8,504 bases of DNA, from contig JAESSR010000258.1 in assembly GCA_016764015.1 (NCBI GenBank), positions 1 through 8,504 on the forward strand, given 5' to 3'. Source of the DNA: Phycisphaerales bacterium. Its GTDB lineage: Bacteria; Planctomycetota; Phycisphaerae; Phycisphaerales; UBA1924. The notes below the pieces were generated by a model. It worked only from the letters and a program-made list of their open reading frames with translations, searched no databases and was not told the origin of the DNA. Both the position numbers and the translations under genes were made by a program. Shown in pieces: positions 1 to 5,678 of this stretch. Numbering within the stretch: position 1 is the first letter of the stretch; each line of letters begins with the position of its first letter.

Positions 1-174
1 CACAGAGCAGACATCACAACCCATTACGGCGGCGCGTCCGCGGCGGCTTTTCACCGCACTTCCCTTTTCACCCGGATAGAAACAAATCCCCGGGCACCAA
101 GAACAGACAAAGCCTAGCCGATTATTTGGGCACAAGCAAATTGAACAAGTTTGAGGGCAATAATCACCCCTCCC

Positions 175-1641
175 ATGAATGAAACAGACCTCCAAACCAT
201 GCTCCAGTCTAGATTCGGGCTCGAATCACTCCGCCCGCTTCAGCAGGAGATCATTGATCGGGTGATGGATGGCGGCGATGCCCTCGTTGTCATGCCCACC
301 GGCTCGGGCAAATCATTGTGCTTCCAACTGCCTGCGATTGCGATGCGGGAAGAGTCGGGTGGAAAGGGCGTGGGGTTGGTGTTCTCGCCTTTGATCGCGT
401 TGATGGAAGATCAGGTCGCGGCCCTTCGCAAGAAGGGCATCAAAGCTTCGTATGTCAACTCGACCGTCCGTAAGCAAGAGCGGCTCAAGCGATACAAGAA
501 ACTCGCAGCCGGCGACTACGAACTTTTCTATGCCACCCCTGAGCGCATGGAGAAACCAGATTTCCGCGAAGCGCTCGATCAGGTACCCGGCGGCGTGAAT
601 CTTCTGGCGATCGACGAATGCCATTGCGTCACCAAGTGGGGGCATGACCTCCGCCCGGCGTATCAGAAGATCGGCGAGTTCCGCAAGCAGCTTGGTGATC
701 CGATCACGATCGCACTGACCGCGACAGCGACCAAGCCTGTGCGCGAAGATATTCGTACGGTGTTGAATCTGGATATCGACGAGATGCCTTTGTTTGCGGC
801 GCCGGTTGATCGCCCGAACCTCAAGCTGAGTTCGAGTATTGTCTGGGATGATGGCGAGAAGATCGAACATATCAAGACGATTGCCAGCAGGACTAATGCA
901 ACCGGGATCGTGTATTTTACACTGATTAAGAACCTTGAGCAGATGGCGGATCGGCTGCAAGAAGCGATGCCCGGTCGTGAGATCGAGATTTATCATGGGA
1001 AGCTCCCGCCGAGAGAACGCTCGCGGGTGTACAACCGATTCATCGAAGCCGGACCTGATGATGGCTTGATTCTCTTCGCCACCAACGCGTTCGGGATGGG
1101 TGTCGATAAGCCGGACCTGCGATACATCGTGCACGGGCAAATCCCGGCGTCGATCGAGGCGTACCACCAAGAGGTCGGGCGGGCCGGTCGTGATGGCAAG
1201 GATTCCATCTGTGAGATGCTCTATTGCCAGGATGATCTGGCGATCCAGCAAGAGTTCATCCGCTGGCAGAATCCGAGTGCTGATCTGCTGATGTCCGTCA
1301 TGAGCGCGATCGAAGCGCGGTTTATCGAAGATGATTTTGACGACGATGATCTGCGATTGGCGGTCGTGGGCAAAGGGCACGCCCACGGCATGGGCGGCGG
1401 GATCATGGACTACTGCCTGATCCGGCTCGCCCAGCTTGGCGCGATCGAACTCACCAGCATCCGTTCAGAAACCGGAGGACGAGGGCGGTATCGCTATCTC
1501 CGTACGCTTGATGATGACGAACTTGATGTGGCGTCGATCGAAGAAAAGAACCAGCGAGACCTCTTGAGGCTCCTCGATGTCGTGAAACTGACCAAAGCCG
1601 AGTCAATCCCCGAGTATGTCAATGACTATTTTGACCTCTGA
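175..1641 (+). CDS. recQ: RecQ-family ATP-dependent DNA helicase, short form
   Basis: This is a superfamily 2 DNA helicase of the RecQ family, which unwinds DNA 3' to 5' using ATP during recombination and replication repair. Counting from the ATG at 175 (488 residues), I see the RecQ motif 0 (FGLESLRPLQQ, from about 14), Walker A TGSGKS (42-47), the motif II box DECH (147-150, where most RecQs have DEAH) followed by the aromatic loop KWGHDLRP, motif III LTATAT (181-186), YHGK (273), and motifs V and VI ending in YHQEVGRAGRDG (330-341). After about 350 comes an acidic run and a possible winged-helix region, then a segment like the first helix of the RecQ zinc domain, ending DYFDL. The CxxC zinc knuckles, and any HRDC domain, are absent. 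E. coli RecQ is about 609 residues. An in-frame TTG at 151 is possible, but the ATG places motif 0 at the usual distance. No clear Shine-Dalgarno site is seen. Confidence 0.93.
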   Translation: MNETDLQTMLQSRFGLESLRPLQQEIIDRVMDGGDALVVMPTGSGKSLCFQLPAIAMREESGGKGVGLVFSPLIALMEDQVAALRKKGIKASYVNSTVRKQERLKRYKKLAAGDYELFYATPERMEKPDFREALDQVPGGVNLLAIDECHCVTKWGHDLRPAYQKIGEFRKQLGDPITIALTATATKPVREDIRTVLNLDIDEMPLFAAPVDRPNLKLSSSIVWDDGEKIEHIKTIASRTNATGIVYFTLIKNLEQMADRLQEAMPGREIEIYHGKLPPRERSRVYNRFIEAGPDDGLILFATNAFGMGVDKPDLRYIVHGQIPASIEAYHQEVGRAGRDGKDSICEMLYCQDDLAIQQEFIRWQNPSADLLMSVMSAIEARFIEDDFDDDDLRLAVVGKGHAHGMGGGIMDYCLIRLAQLGAIELTSIRSETGGRGRYRYLRTLDDDELDVASIEEKNQRDLLRLLDVVKLTKAESIPEYVNDYFDL

Positions 1642-1715
1642 CGAGCCGCGACCGTAAGGGAGCGGTCTTTGGAGTTTGCACAAGAAAAGACCACTCCCTT
1701 ACGGTCGCGGCTCGT
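1641..1715. repeat. Long palindrome (arms of 30 bases) abutting recQ stop
   Basis: Bases 1641-1670 and 1686-1715 are inverted copies, matching at 29 of 30 positions around a 15-base loop; the only mismatch pairs C1663 with A1693. The left unit can also fold on itself: GACCG at 1650-1654 pairs with CGGTC at 1663-1667. No T-tract follows on either strand, so it is not a standard intrinsic terminator. The core (CCGTAAGGGAG and its complement) resembles an intergenic repeat I associate with planctomycete genomes, but that is recollection. Its first base is the last base of the recQ stop codon. Read rightward in the FKBP frame, the right arm encodes the peptide PLPYGRGS, so the upstream open frame is repeat rather than gene. 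Confidence 0.85.
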
Positions 1716-1776
1716 TGAAGATTCGGAATATTCTTGGTCTCGGGTCTACCATAGAAAGCACTTCAAATCACCACCG

Positions 1777-1782
1777 AAAGGA
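1777..1782 (+). promoter_or_regulatory. Shine-Dalgarno site of the FKBP gene
   Basis: AAAGGA lies 7 bases before the ATG at 1790. It fixes that ATG as the start, against in-frame upstream codons that would add a 38-residue extension made partly of palindrome sequence. Confidence 0.7.
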
Positions 1783-1789
1783 ACTCATC

Positions 1790-2119
1790 ATGAGCGAACC
1801 AATCACAGAAATCATCATCGAAGACCTCGCCGTTGGCGAAGGCGACGAATGCCAGCCTGGCGCGACCGTCAATGTTCACTACAAGGGCGAACTCATGGAC
1901 GGCACCGTCTTTGATTCATCCCACGGCGGCGACTCGATCAACTTCCCACTCGGTAATCTGATCCAGGGCTGGCAAGAAGGTATCCCGGGCATGAAGGTCG
2001 GCGGCAAGCGCAAGCTCACCATTCCGTACATGAAAGCGTATGGCGAAGCCGGCGCTGGCGGAGCGATCCCACCCAAGGCCGACCTGATCTTCGAGATCGA
2101 TCTCCTCGGCGTGAGCTAA
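1790..2119 (+). CDS. FKBP-type peptidyl-prolyl cis-trans isomerase
   Basis: This is a single-domain FKBP of 109 residues, almost the size of human FKBP12. The family catalyses cis-trans isomerisation of Xaa-Pro bonds and helps protein folding. Residues that line the FKBP pocket are present at the expected spacing: Y31 (VHYKGEL), F41-D42 (GTVFDSS), F52, L57-I58 and W61 (LIQGWQEG), Y84 (AYGEAG), I93 and F101 (LIFEIDLL). There is no signal peptide or membrane segment, so it is probably cytoplasmic. A good Shine-Dalgarno site supports the start. The gene stands alone on the plus strand between two palindromic repeats, so nothing nearby suggests a specific client. The open frame continues upstream to 1676, but that part translates the repeat and should not be annotated as protein. 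Confidence 0.95.
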   Translation: MSEPITEIIIEDLAVGEGDECQPGATVNVHYKGELMDGTVFDSSHGGDSINFPLGNLIQGWQEGIPGMKVGGKRKLTIPYMKAYGEAGAGGAIPPKADLIFEIDLLGVS

Positions 2120-2131
2120 AGTTTTTCTTCA

Positions 2132-2202
2132 GTAGAACGGACTTCCAGCCCGTTTCTTTGAGACATCACATCATCAAGAAACGGGCTGGAAGCCCGTTCT
2201 AC
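2132..2202. repeat. Long nested palindrome (arms of 27 bases) before glycosyltransferase gene
   Basis: Bases 2132-2158 and 2176-2202 are inverted copies, matching at 26 of 27 positions around a 17-base loop; the mismatch pairs A2141 with C2193. Each arm is itself a hairpin. In the right arm ACGGGCT (2181-2187) pairs perfectly with AGCCCGT (2191-2197) over a 3-base loop. The left arm has the same fold with one mismatch, caused by the same A2141. The element begins 12 bases after the FKBP stop and ends 12 bases before the next ATG. The unit, an ACGGGCT/AGCCCGT stem around a GGA loop, is a sequence I associate with dispersed planctomycete repeats (recollection). No T-tract follows on the plus strand. 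Confidence 0.87.
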
Positions 2203-2214
2203 CAGAATCAAAAA

Positions 2215-3057
2215 ATGCCCAAGCCTACCGTTTCCATCGTGATGCCCAGCTTCAACCAAGCTCAGTTCTTGGAGGAAGCCATCTCCAGCATTCTCGATCA
2301 ACGCGATCAGATCCACGAGTTCATCGTCCTCGACGGCGGCTCGACCGATGGATCAGTCGAGATCATCGAGAAGTATGCTTCGGAAATCGATCACTGGCAA
2401 TCCAAACCCGACAGCGGTCAGTCTCATGCGATCGCCGACGGGTTTTCTCGTGTGACAGGCGATGTCATCAACTGGATCAACTCCGACGATGCGATCTTGC
2501 CGGGCGCGATCTATGCCATCCGCGAACGATTCGCAGCCGACGAAGAGATCGGGCTCGTCGAAGGCAACACGGTGATTGTTGATGCCGAGTCAACCATCAT
2601 TCGCTGCGATCGCCGGGCCGGCCCAGGCAGGTGGTGGGTGCATCATGGGTATCTGCGATCTCACCAGCCAAGCACTTTTTTCAAACGCGAGTTGTTCAAC
2701 CGGGTCGGTGGGTTGGATATGAATCTCCAATGCACAATGGATACCGATCTGTGGTACCGCTTGATCCCCGCGACCAAGTGCGTCCGCATCAAGCGATACA
2801 TCGGCGTGCACCGTGTCCACGAAGACGCCAAAGGCGAATCATGGGATGATATCTACGCGAGCGAACGCGAGTTGCTCGATGAGCGGTACCCAAAGCTACG
2901 CCGGCGACCAATCAAGCATCAGATCGGGCGGCTTGCGTACTACGCAACGCAGGCCTATACCGGGCGGAGCATCGGGGCGAAGAATGATACATTGGAACTT
3001 GCATGCAAGAATCTGCACGAAGTCTTCCCGGACGATACCGCAGCCCTAAGACCCTGA
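2215..3057 (+). CDS. Glycosyltransferase family 2 protein
   Basis: This is a GT-A fold glycosyltransferase of 280 residues, expected to transfer a sugar from a nucleotide-sugar donor to a glycan or other acceptor. Visible motifs are the first beta strand and nucleotide-binding segment (TVSIVMPSFNQ, 5-15), LDGGSTDGS (39-47), and the DxD-type metal site in NSDD (89-92), preceded by GDVINWI. Further along come QPSTFF (151-156) and the acceptor-side acidic motif DTDLWYRL (176-183). No transmembrane segment is seen, so it is probably cytosolic or membrane-peripheral. The start is the ATG at 2215, immediately before the first beta strand. A longer frame from a TTG at 2158 would translate the palindrome (KRAGSPFYQN) and is not credible. 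No Shine-Dalgarno site is seen. The acceptor cannot be named; the methyltransferase across the convergent gap may share a surface-glycan role, but that is only context. Confidence 0.9.
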   Translation: MPKPTVSIVMPSFNQAQFLEEAISSILDQRDQIHEFIVLDGGSTDGSVEIIEKYASEIDHWQSKPDSGQSHAIADGFSRVTGDVINWINSDDAILPGAIYAIRERFAADEEIGLVEGNTVIVDAESTIIRCDRRAGPGRWWVHHGYLRSHQPSTFFKRELFNRVGGLDMNLQCTMDTDLWYRLIPATKCVRIKRYIGVHRVHEDAKGESWDDIYASERELLDERYPKLRRRPIKHQIGRLAYYATQAYTGRSIGAKNDTLELACKNLHEVFPDDTAALRP

Positions 3058-3060
3058 GTT

Positions 3061-3077
3061 GAACAGGTGCCCTGTTC
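3061..3077. terminator. Perfect 7-bp hairpin just after the glycosyltransferase gene
   Basis: GAACAGG and CCTGTTC flank a TGC loop, 3 bases after the stop at 3057. No T-run follows directly, so this is at best a weak terminator or a small structured repeat. Confidence 0.35.
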
Positions 3078-3133
3078 TGACCCGAAAGGCAGCGCACCCA
3101 ACCCTCTTTTTTCTATTCGTTCTTCCCTCTGTC

Positions 3134-3170
3134 TTTTTCTCTGTGTGCTCCGCGTGCTCTGTGGTGAAAT
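3134..3170. repeat. Pyrimidine-rich repeat-like stretch (CTCTGTG/CACAGAG type)
   Basis: This stretch reads as runs of CTCTGTG and GTGCTC on the plus strand, and as CACCACAGAGCACG, GGAGCACACAGAG and then AAAAAG on the minus strand. It is imperfectly periodic. It resembles a 'CACAGAG...GGAG...CACAGAG' sequence that I recall as common in intergenic DNA of planctomycetes and some other phyla. It lies in the convergent gap between the glycosyltransferase and methyltransferase genes. The plus-strand frame through it encodes low-complexity LCLFLCVLRVLCG and is unlikely to be protein. Confidence 0.5.
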
Positions 3171-3196
3171 CTTCTCTTCCCACGACACAAGCTCGG

Positions 3197-4114
3197 TTAA
3201 CATCTTGAGCGTAGCACAAAGAGCATGTGGTCTTTGTGTGAGAGCCATCCCGGTGGCGTGGTATTGTCGAGATGGCGTTTCAATGGTGGGAGCCCAAAGC
3301 CTCTCAATCGCCAGGCGATTCCCCAGAATGTATTTCTCAGAAAATCACGAACTACACGGTGCGGCTTCGATCGCATATGGCTCAGTGGTGTGTATTCAAC
3401 GAGATCGAGATCAAGCAGTTTCGCGAAATGCTCGATCGTCGGCCGGCAATAGAAAACTACATGCTCGGGCAGATTACAGTACCAATAGCGTTGCTTCTGG
3501 AGCTTCCAGCCCCAGGCGTTGGTGTCGCCGGTCAGCGCAACAAAGATGCCCGCTGGCTTGAGATGGCAAGCAACATGTTCCATGAACGCATTGGGATCAA
3601 CAAGATGCTCAAGCACATCAATCGCGATGATGACATCAAACTGATGCTCCGGATTGTTCGGAACGAGATCGTCAAACAAAGAACCCAAGATGGTAATGCC
3701 CCGCTCAGTTGCAGTCTCAGCGGCAGCCTCGCCGGGTTCGAGCCCAAAGCACTCCCAGCTCGAATCAAGGCTGTGTAGATAGCTCAGCAATGCACCGTTT
3801 GCACATCCAACATCAAGAACTCGTTTCCCAGATGCGTTCGTTGAGATGCACCTTGCGAGATCGTCGAATCTTCGCTTGCGAGGCTCAGGCTCATGCTCCC
3901 AATTATCGCTTGAAGCTTTGGTATAGCAATCCACCAAAGCATCCATCGGAATCTGTGGATTCTTAAACTGCAAGGCGCAGTGTGTGCACCTTTGCATGGT
4001 GAACTCAGTCTCGCTCAAGTCAATCGGCACACCAGCCACGGCTGTCGGGTGGTTGTGGACGATTCGTCCGATCGGTTCTGATTGGTGATCGCAGATCGGA
4101 CAAGGTGTCGTCAC
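3197..4114 (-). CDS. Class I SAM-dependent methyltransferase with N-terminal zinc ribbon
   Basis: This protein (305 residues from the GTG at 4114) has an N-terminal four-cysteine metal site (CPIC near residue 5, then CTHC near 43). A Rossmann-fold methyltransferase domain follows, with the SAM-binding glycine motif VLDVGCANG (about 99-107), the acidic end of strand 2 in FGLEP (about 123-127), and DVLEHL (about 166-171). Methyltransferases with this layout often act on sugars, lipids or natural products; the substrate is not evident here. I prefer the GTG because GGAG lies 5 bases before it and CPIC then sits close to the N-terminus. The frame also runs up to a TTG at 4153, which would add 13 residues and has no such site. 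The start is 52 bases after the lipoprotein stop on the same strand, so the two are probably co-transcribed. Confidence 0.9.
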   Translation of the reverse strand: MTTPCPICDHQSEPIGRIVHNHPTAVAGVPIDLSETEFTMQRCTHCALQFKNPQIPMDALVDCYTKASSDNWEHEPEPRKRRFDDLARCISTNASGKRVLDVGCANGALLSYLHSLDSSWECFGLEPGEAAAETATERGITILGSLFDDLVPNNPEHQFDVIIAIDVLEHLVDPNAFMEHVACHLKPAGIFVALTGDTNAWGWKLQKQRYWYCNLPEHVVFYCRPTIEHFAKLLDLDLVEYTPLSHMRSKPHRVVRDFLRNTFWGIAWRLRGFGLPPLKRHLDNTTPPGWLSHKDHMLFVLRSRC

Positions 4115-4119
4115 AGCAG

Positions 4120-4123
4120 CTCC
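4120..4123 (-). promoter_or_regulatory. Shine-Dalgarno site deciding the methyltransferase start
   Basis: On the minus strand GGAG stands 5 bases before the GTG at 4114. The alternative TTG at 4153 has no comparable site. Confidence 0.5.
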
Positions 4124-4166
4124 AGAAGCACATGATGGGAGGGTTGAATCCAAGTGGAAGTGTAGA

Positions 4167-5009
4167 TCAGCGTTCGTACATCGTATCGATCATCGCATCA
4201 AACTTGCCAATACTTTGAGCAACCGTGTCAGACGGGCCCCAGAGCTTGATCATTATCTTTGTTGTAGGGAGTTCAATGACCACCGCGTGGATGGCATAGA
4301 ACGGGTTGCCGTTGCTTGTGCCCTTGGCGCCCGGATCGATGTAGGTGCCTTCAAGATCAAAGCTCGTCACCTTGTATCCCTTGACCTCTCTGGTTTTCAC
4401 CTTGGCCGATGATCGCCCAGTGAAGGTGTCGGTAATCGAAAACTGGAGTGCTCGTTTAATCTGAGAGACCGAATCAGTTTCTTTGGTGAACGCGACCGAT
4501 GCGTTGCCGAGTTGATTTCGGATGTACATCTCGGCGAATCTGCCGGTGCTCGGCACCGCCATCCGCCAGTCCTCGGGCATGTCCCACGCGAACCCGCTGG
4601 CCTGTGCGTATTCCTCGTCATAAATCGTGTTGGCCAAACCCTTCTCTGGTTCAGTTGAGCCTTGGAGCTGGTCCCGCAGTGTTTTCGCTTTATCGCGTGA
4701 GCGTCCGAGTAAAGACTTGGACCCTCCCTCTTTGACCCACTCTCGCTCTTCGTCAGCGTACTCCTTTTCTACTGGAGCCTCGATATTCGAGACGCGCGGG
4801 GCAGGTTCTTCAATCGACTCTTCGTCGGCTTGCTGGGTCTCGATGCCTTGCTCTTGGGCGAGATCATCCAAGTAGTCTGTGTCAGCTTCAAACGCTGGTC
4901 TCGCAATAGTATTGTCTGCGTCAGAATCGGAGCACGCGGGGAGCATAATCAGAGATGCCAGAAGGAATGTACCGAGTGAGCGTGTTTGCAGTGATCGTGT
5001 ATATTTCAT
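4167..5009 (-). CDS. Predicted lipoprotein of unknown function
   Basis: This is a 280-residue exported lipoprotein I cannot name. The N-terminus has basic residues, a hydrophobic stretch (13-22) and a lipobox LPAC with cysteine at 26, so lipid anchoring is likely. Residues about 27-125 are acidic, polar and low in hydrophobics, probably a disordered linker. The C-terminal region (about 135-280) looks folded: a GFAWDMPEDWRM segment, a run including AEMYIRNQLGNASVAF, SFDLEGTYID, then a hydrophobic stretch (IHAVVIELPTTKIMIKLWGP) and a closing helix (FDAMIDTMY). This order of elements recalls planctomycete lipoproteins that open with a 'W-x-LP-x-GW' motif and may adopt a PsbP-like fold; this is a weak inference. 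The ATG at 5009 is the only start that keeps the signal peptide. No clear Shine-Dalgarno site precedes it. The methyltransferase follows downstream. Confidence 0.82.
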   Translation of the reverse strand: MKYTRSLQTRSLGTFLLASLIMLPACSDSDADNTIARPAFEADTDYLDDLAQEQGIETQQADEESIEEPAPRVSNIEAPVEKEYADEEREWVKEGGSKSLLGRSRDKAKTLRDQLQGSTEPEKGLANTIYDEEYAQASGFAWDMPEDWRMAVPSTGRFAEMYIRNQLGNASVAFTKETDSVSQIKRALQFSITDTFTGRSSAKVKTREVKGYKVTSFDLEGTYIDPGAKGTSNGNPFYAIHAVVIELPTTKIMIKLWGPSDTVAQSIGKFDAMIDTMYER

Positions 5010-5049
5010 GGTTGAGTCTAGGTTGTGTTTGCTTGATTATTCTGAGAGC

Positions 5050-5113
5050 AAAAAGCAATCAGCCAAGGCGAGCGGATGATCCCTCGAGCATCCACACAGG
5101 CCTTGGCTGATTG
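5050..5113 (-). terminator. Intrinsic terminator-like hairpin with T-tract
   Basis: On the minus strand, bases 5113-5100 and 5069-5056 form a perfect 14-bp stem (AATCAGCCAAGGC core with its complement). The 30-base apical region contains a further 5-bp GGATG/CATCC stem. One C and then five T follow (5054-5050). It lies about 105 bases after the VOC stop and about 40 bases before the lipoprotein ATG, so it could end the upstream transcript or regulate read-through into the lipoprotein gene. Confidence 0.65.
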
Positions 5114-5217
5114 TGAATACTATTTTCTCATAGGATGAAAAAAGAGCCAAGGTCTAATTCAAAATTTGAGTAAAACATCTTGGACACTGAGCGCAAATGC
5201 TGCTTGTTTAGTGTGAA

Positions 5218-5619
5218 TCAACGCCAAATATCCTCTGTAATCAGCTCTATTGAGTTCCCAGAGGGGTCTCGGACATAAATCGATTTGGCCAAATATTCTC
5301 GCTCCCAAATGATTTCTTTCTCGATGGCAACGCCGAATTCAGAGAGTTTATCAAGCCATTTCTGATATTCTGAATCTCGAATTCGCAGTGCGAGATGCCC
5401 AGGGCCCCTTGCCCCATGCGATGGGACATCCCTGCCGGGCCGATCAGAGACCTTGGGATCGAAGATCAGCAGCACATGATTGTCATCAACACGGAACATG
5501 CCCATCAGTTCTGAGGGGGCATGAGGCATATCGAGCCCGAGCACTTCATGATAAAACCACGCGGCTTCTTCGAGGCTGTTGGCGTAGAGAACGGTTTCGA
5601 GGATTGATTCAGGTTTCAT
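5218..5619 (-). CDS. VOC (glyoxalase/dioxygenase-fold) family protein
   Basis: This is a small vicinal-oxygen-chelate protein of 133 residues, a family of metal enzymes including glyoxalase I, extradiol dioxygenases and fosfomycin-resistance proteins. Two beta-alpha-beta-beta-beta modules are visible. The first runs from ILETVLYANSLEEAAWFYHEVLGL to LLIFDP. The second runs from GPGHLALRI to YVRDPSGNSIELI. Likely metal ligands are H75 (GPGHLAL) and E125 (NSIELI), with E8 (ILET) a candidate for the first position. Substrate and reaction cannot be told. I chose the ATG at 5619 because MKPESILETVLYA starts where this family usually does; an ATG at 5634 would add five residues. Neither has a good Shine-Dalgarno site. 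A possible weak promoter (TTGAAG at 5668-5663, TAAAAT at 5647-5642, spacer 15) lies in the gap after the hydrolase gene. Confidence 0.9.
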   Translation of the reverse strand: MKPESILETVLYANSLEEAAWFYHEVLGLDMPHAPSELMGMFRVDDNHVLLIFDPKVSDRPGRDVPSHGARGPGHLALRIRDSEYQKWLDKLSEFGVAIEKEIIWEREYLAKSIYVRDPSGNSIELITEDIWR

Positions 5620-5678
5620 GCCAAACGATAGCATTCAAAACATTTTAGATGCACTTTGGATTCTTCAATCACGGGCAA

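Noticed and set aside
1..174. Possible gene ends at the left edge: a minus-strand ATG at 24 running off the window and a plus-strand frame open to 117
   Set aside because: Both are too short to recognise and show no ribosome site or motif. I also looked for a recQ promoter here and found no pair of boxes with acceptable spacing.
313..1386. Long 357-residue open frame on the minus strand opposite recQ
   Set aside because: It lies wholly inside a clearly conserved helicase gene, shows no recognisable motif, and its composition is that expected from the reverse frame of a codon-biased gene.
1641..1715. Palindrome as the intrinsic terminator of recQ
   Set aside because: The stem is strong but no T-run follows on either strand, and the sequence looks like a dispersed repeat. 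It may still stop transcription by other means, but the sequence does not show it.
3067..3778. Plus-strand open frames of 164 and 168 residues across the convergent gap and opposite the methyltransferase
   Set aside because: One begins in repeat-like sequence, and both overlap the well-supported minus-strand methyltransferase; neither has family motifs.
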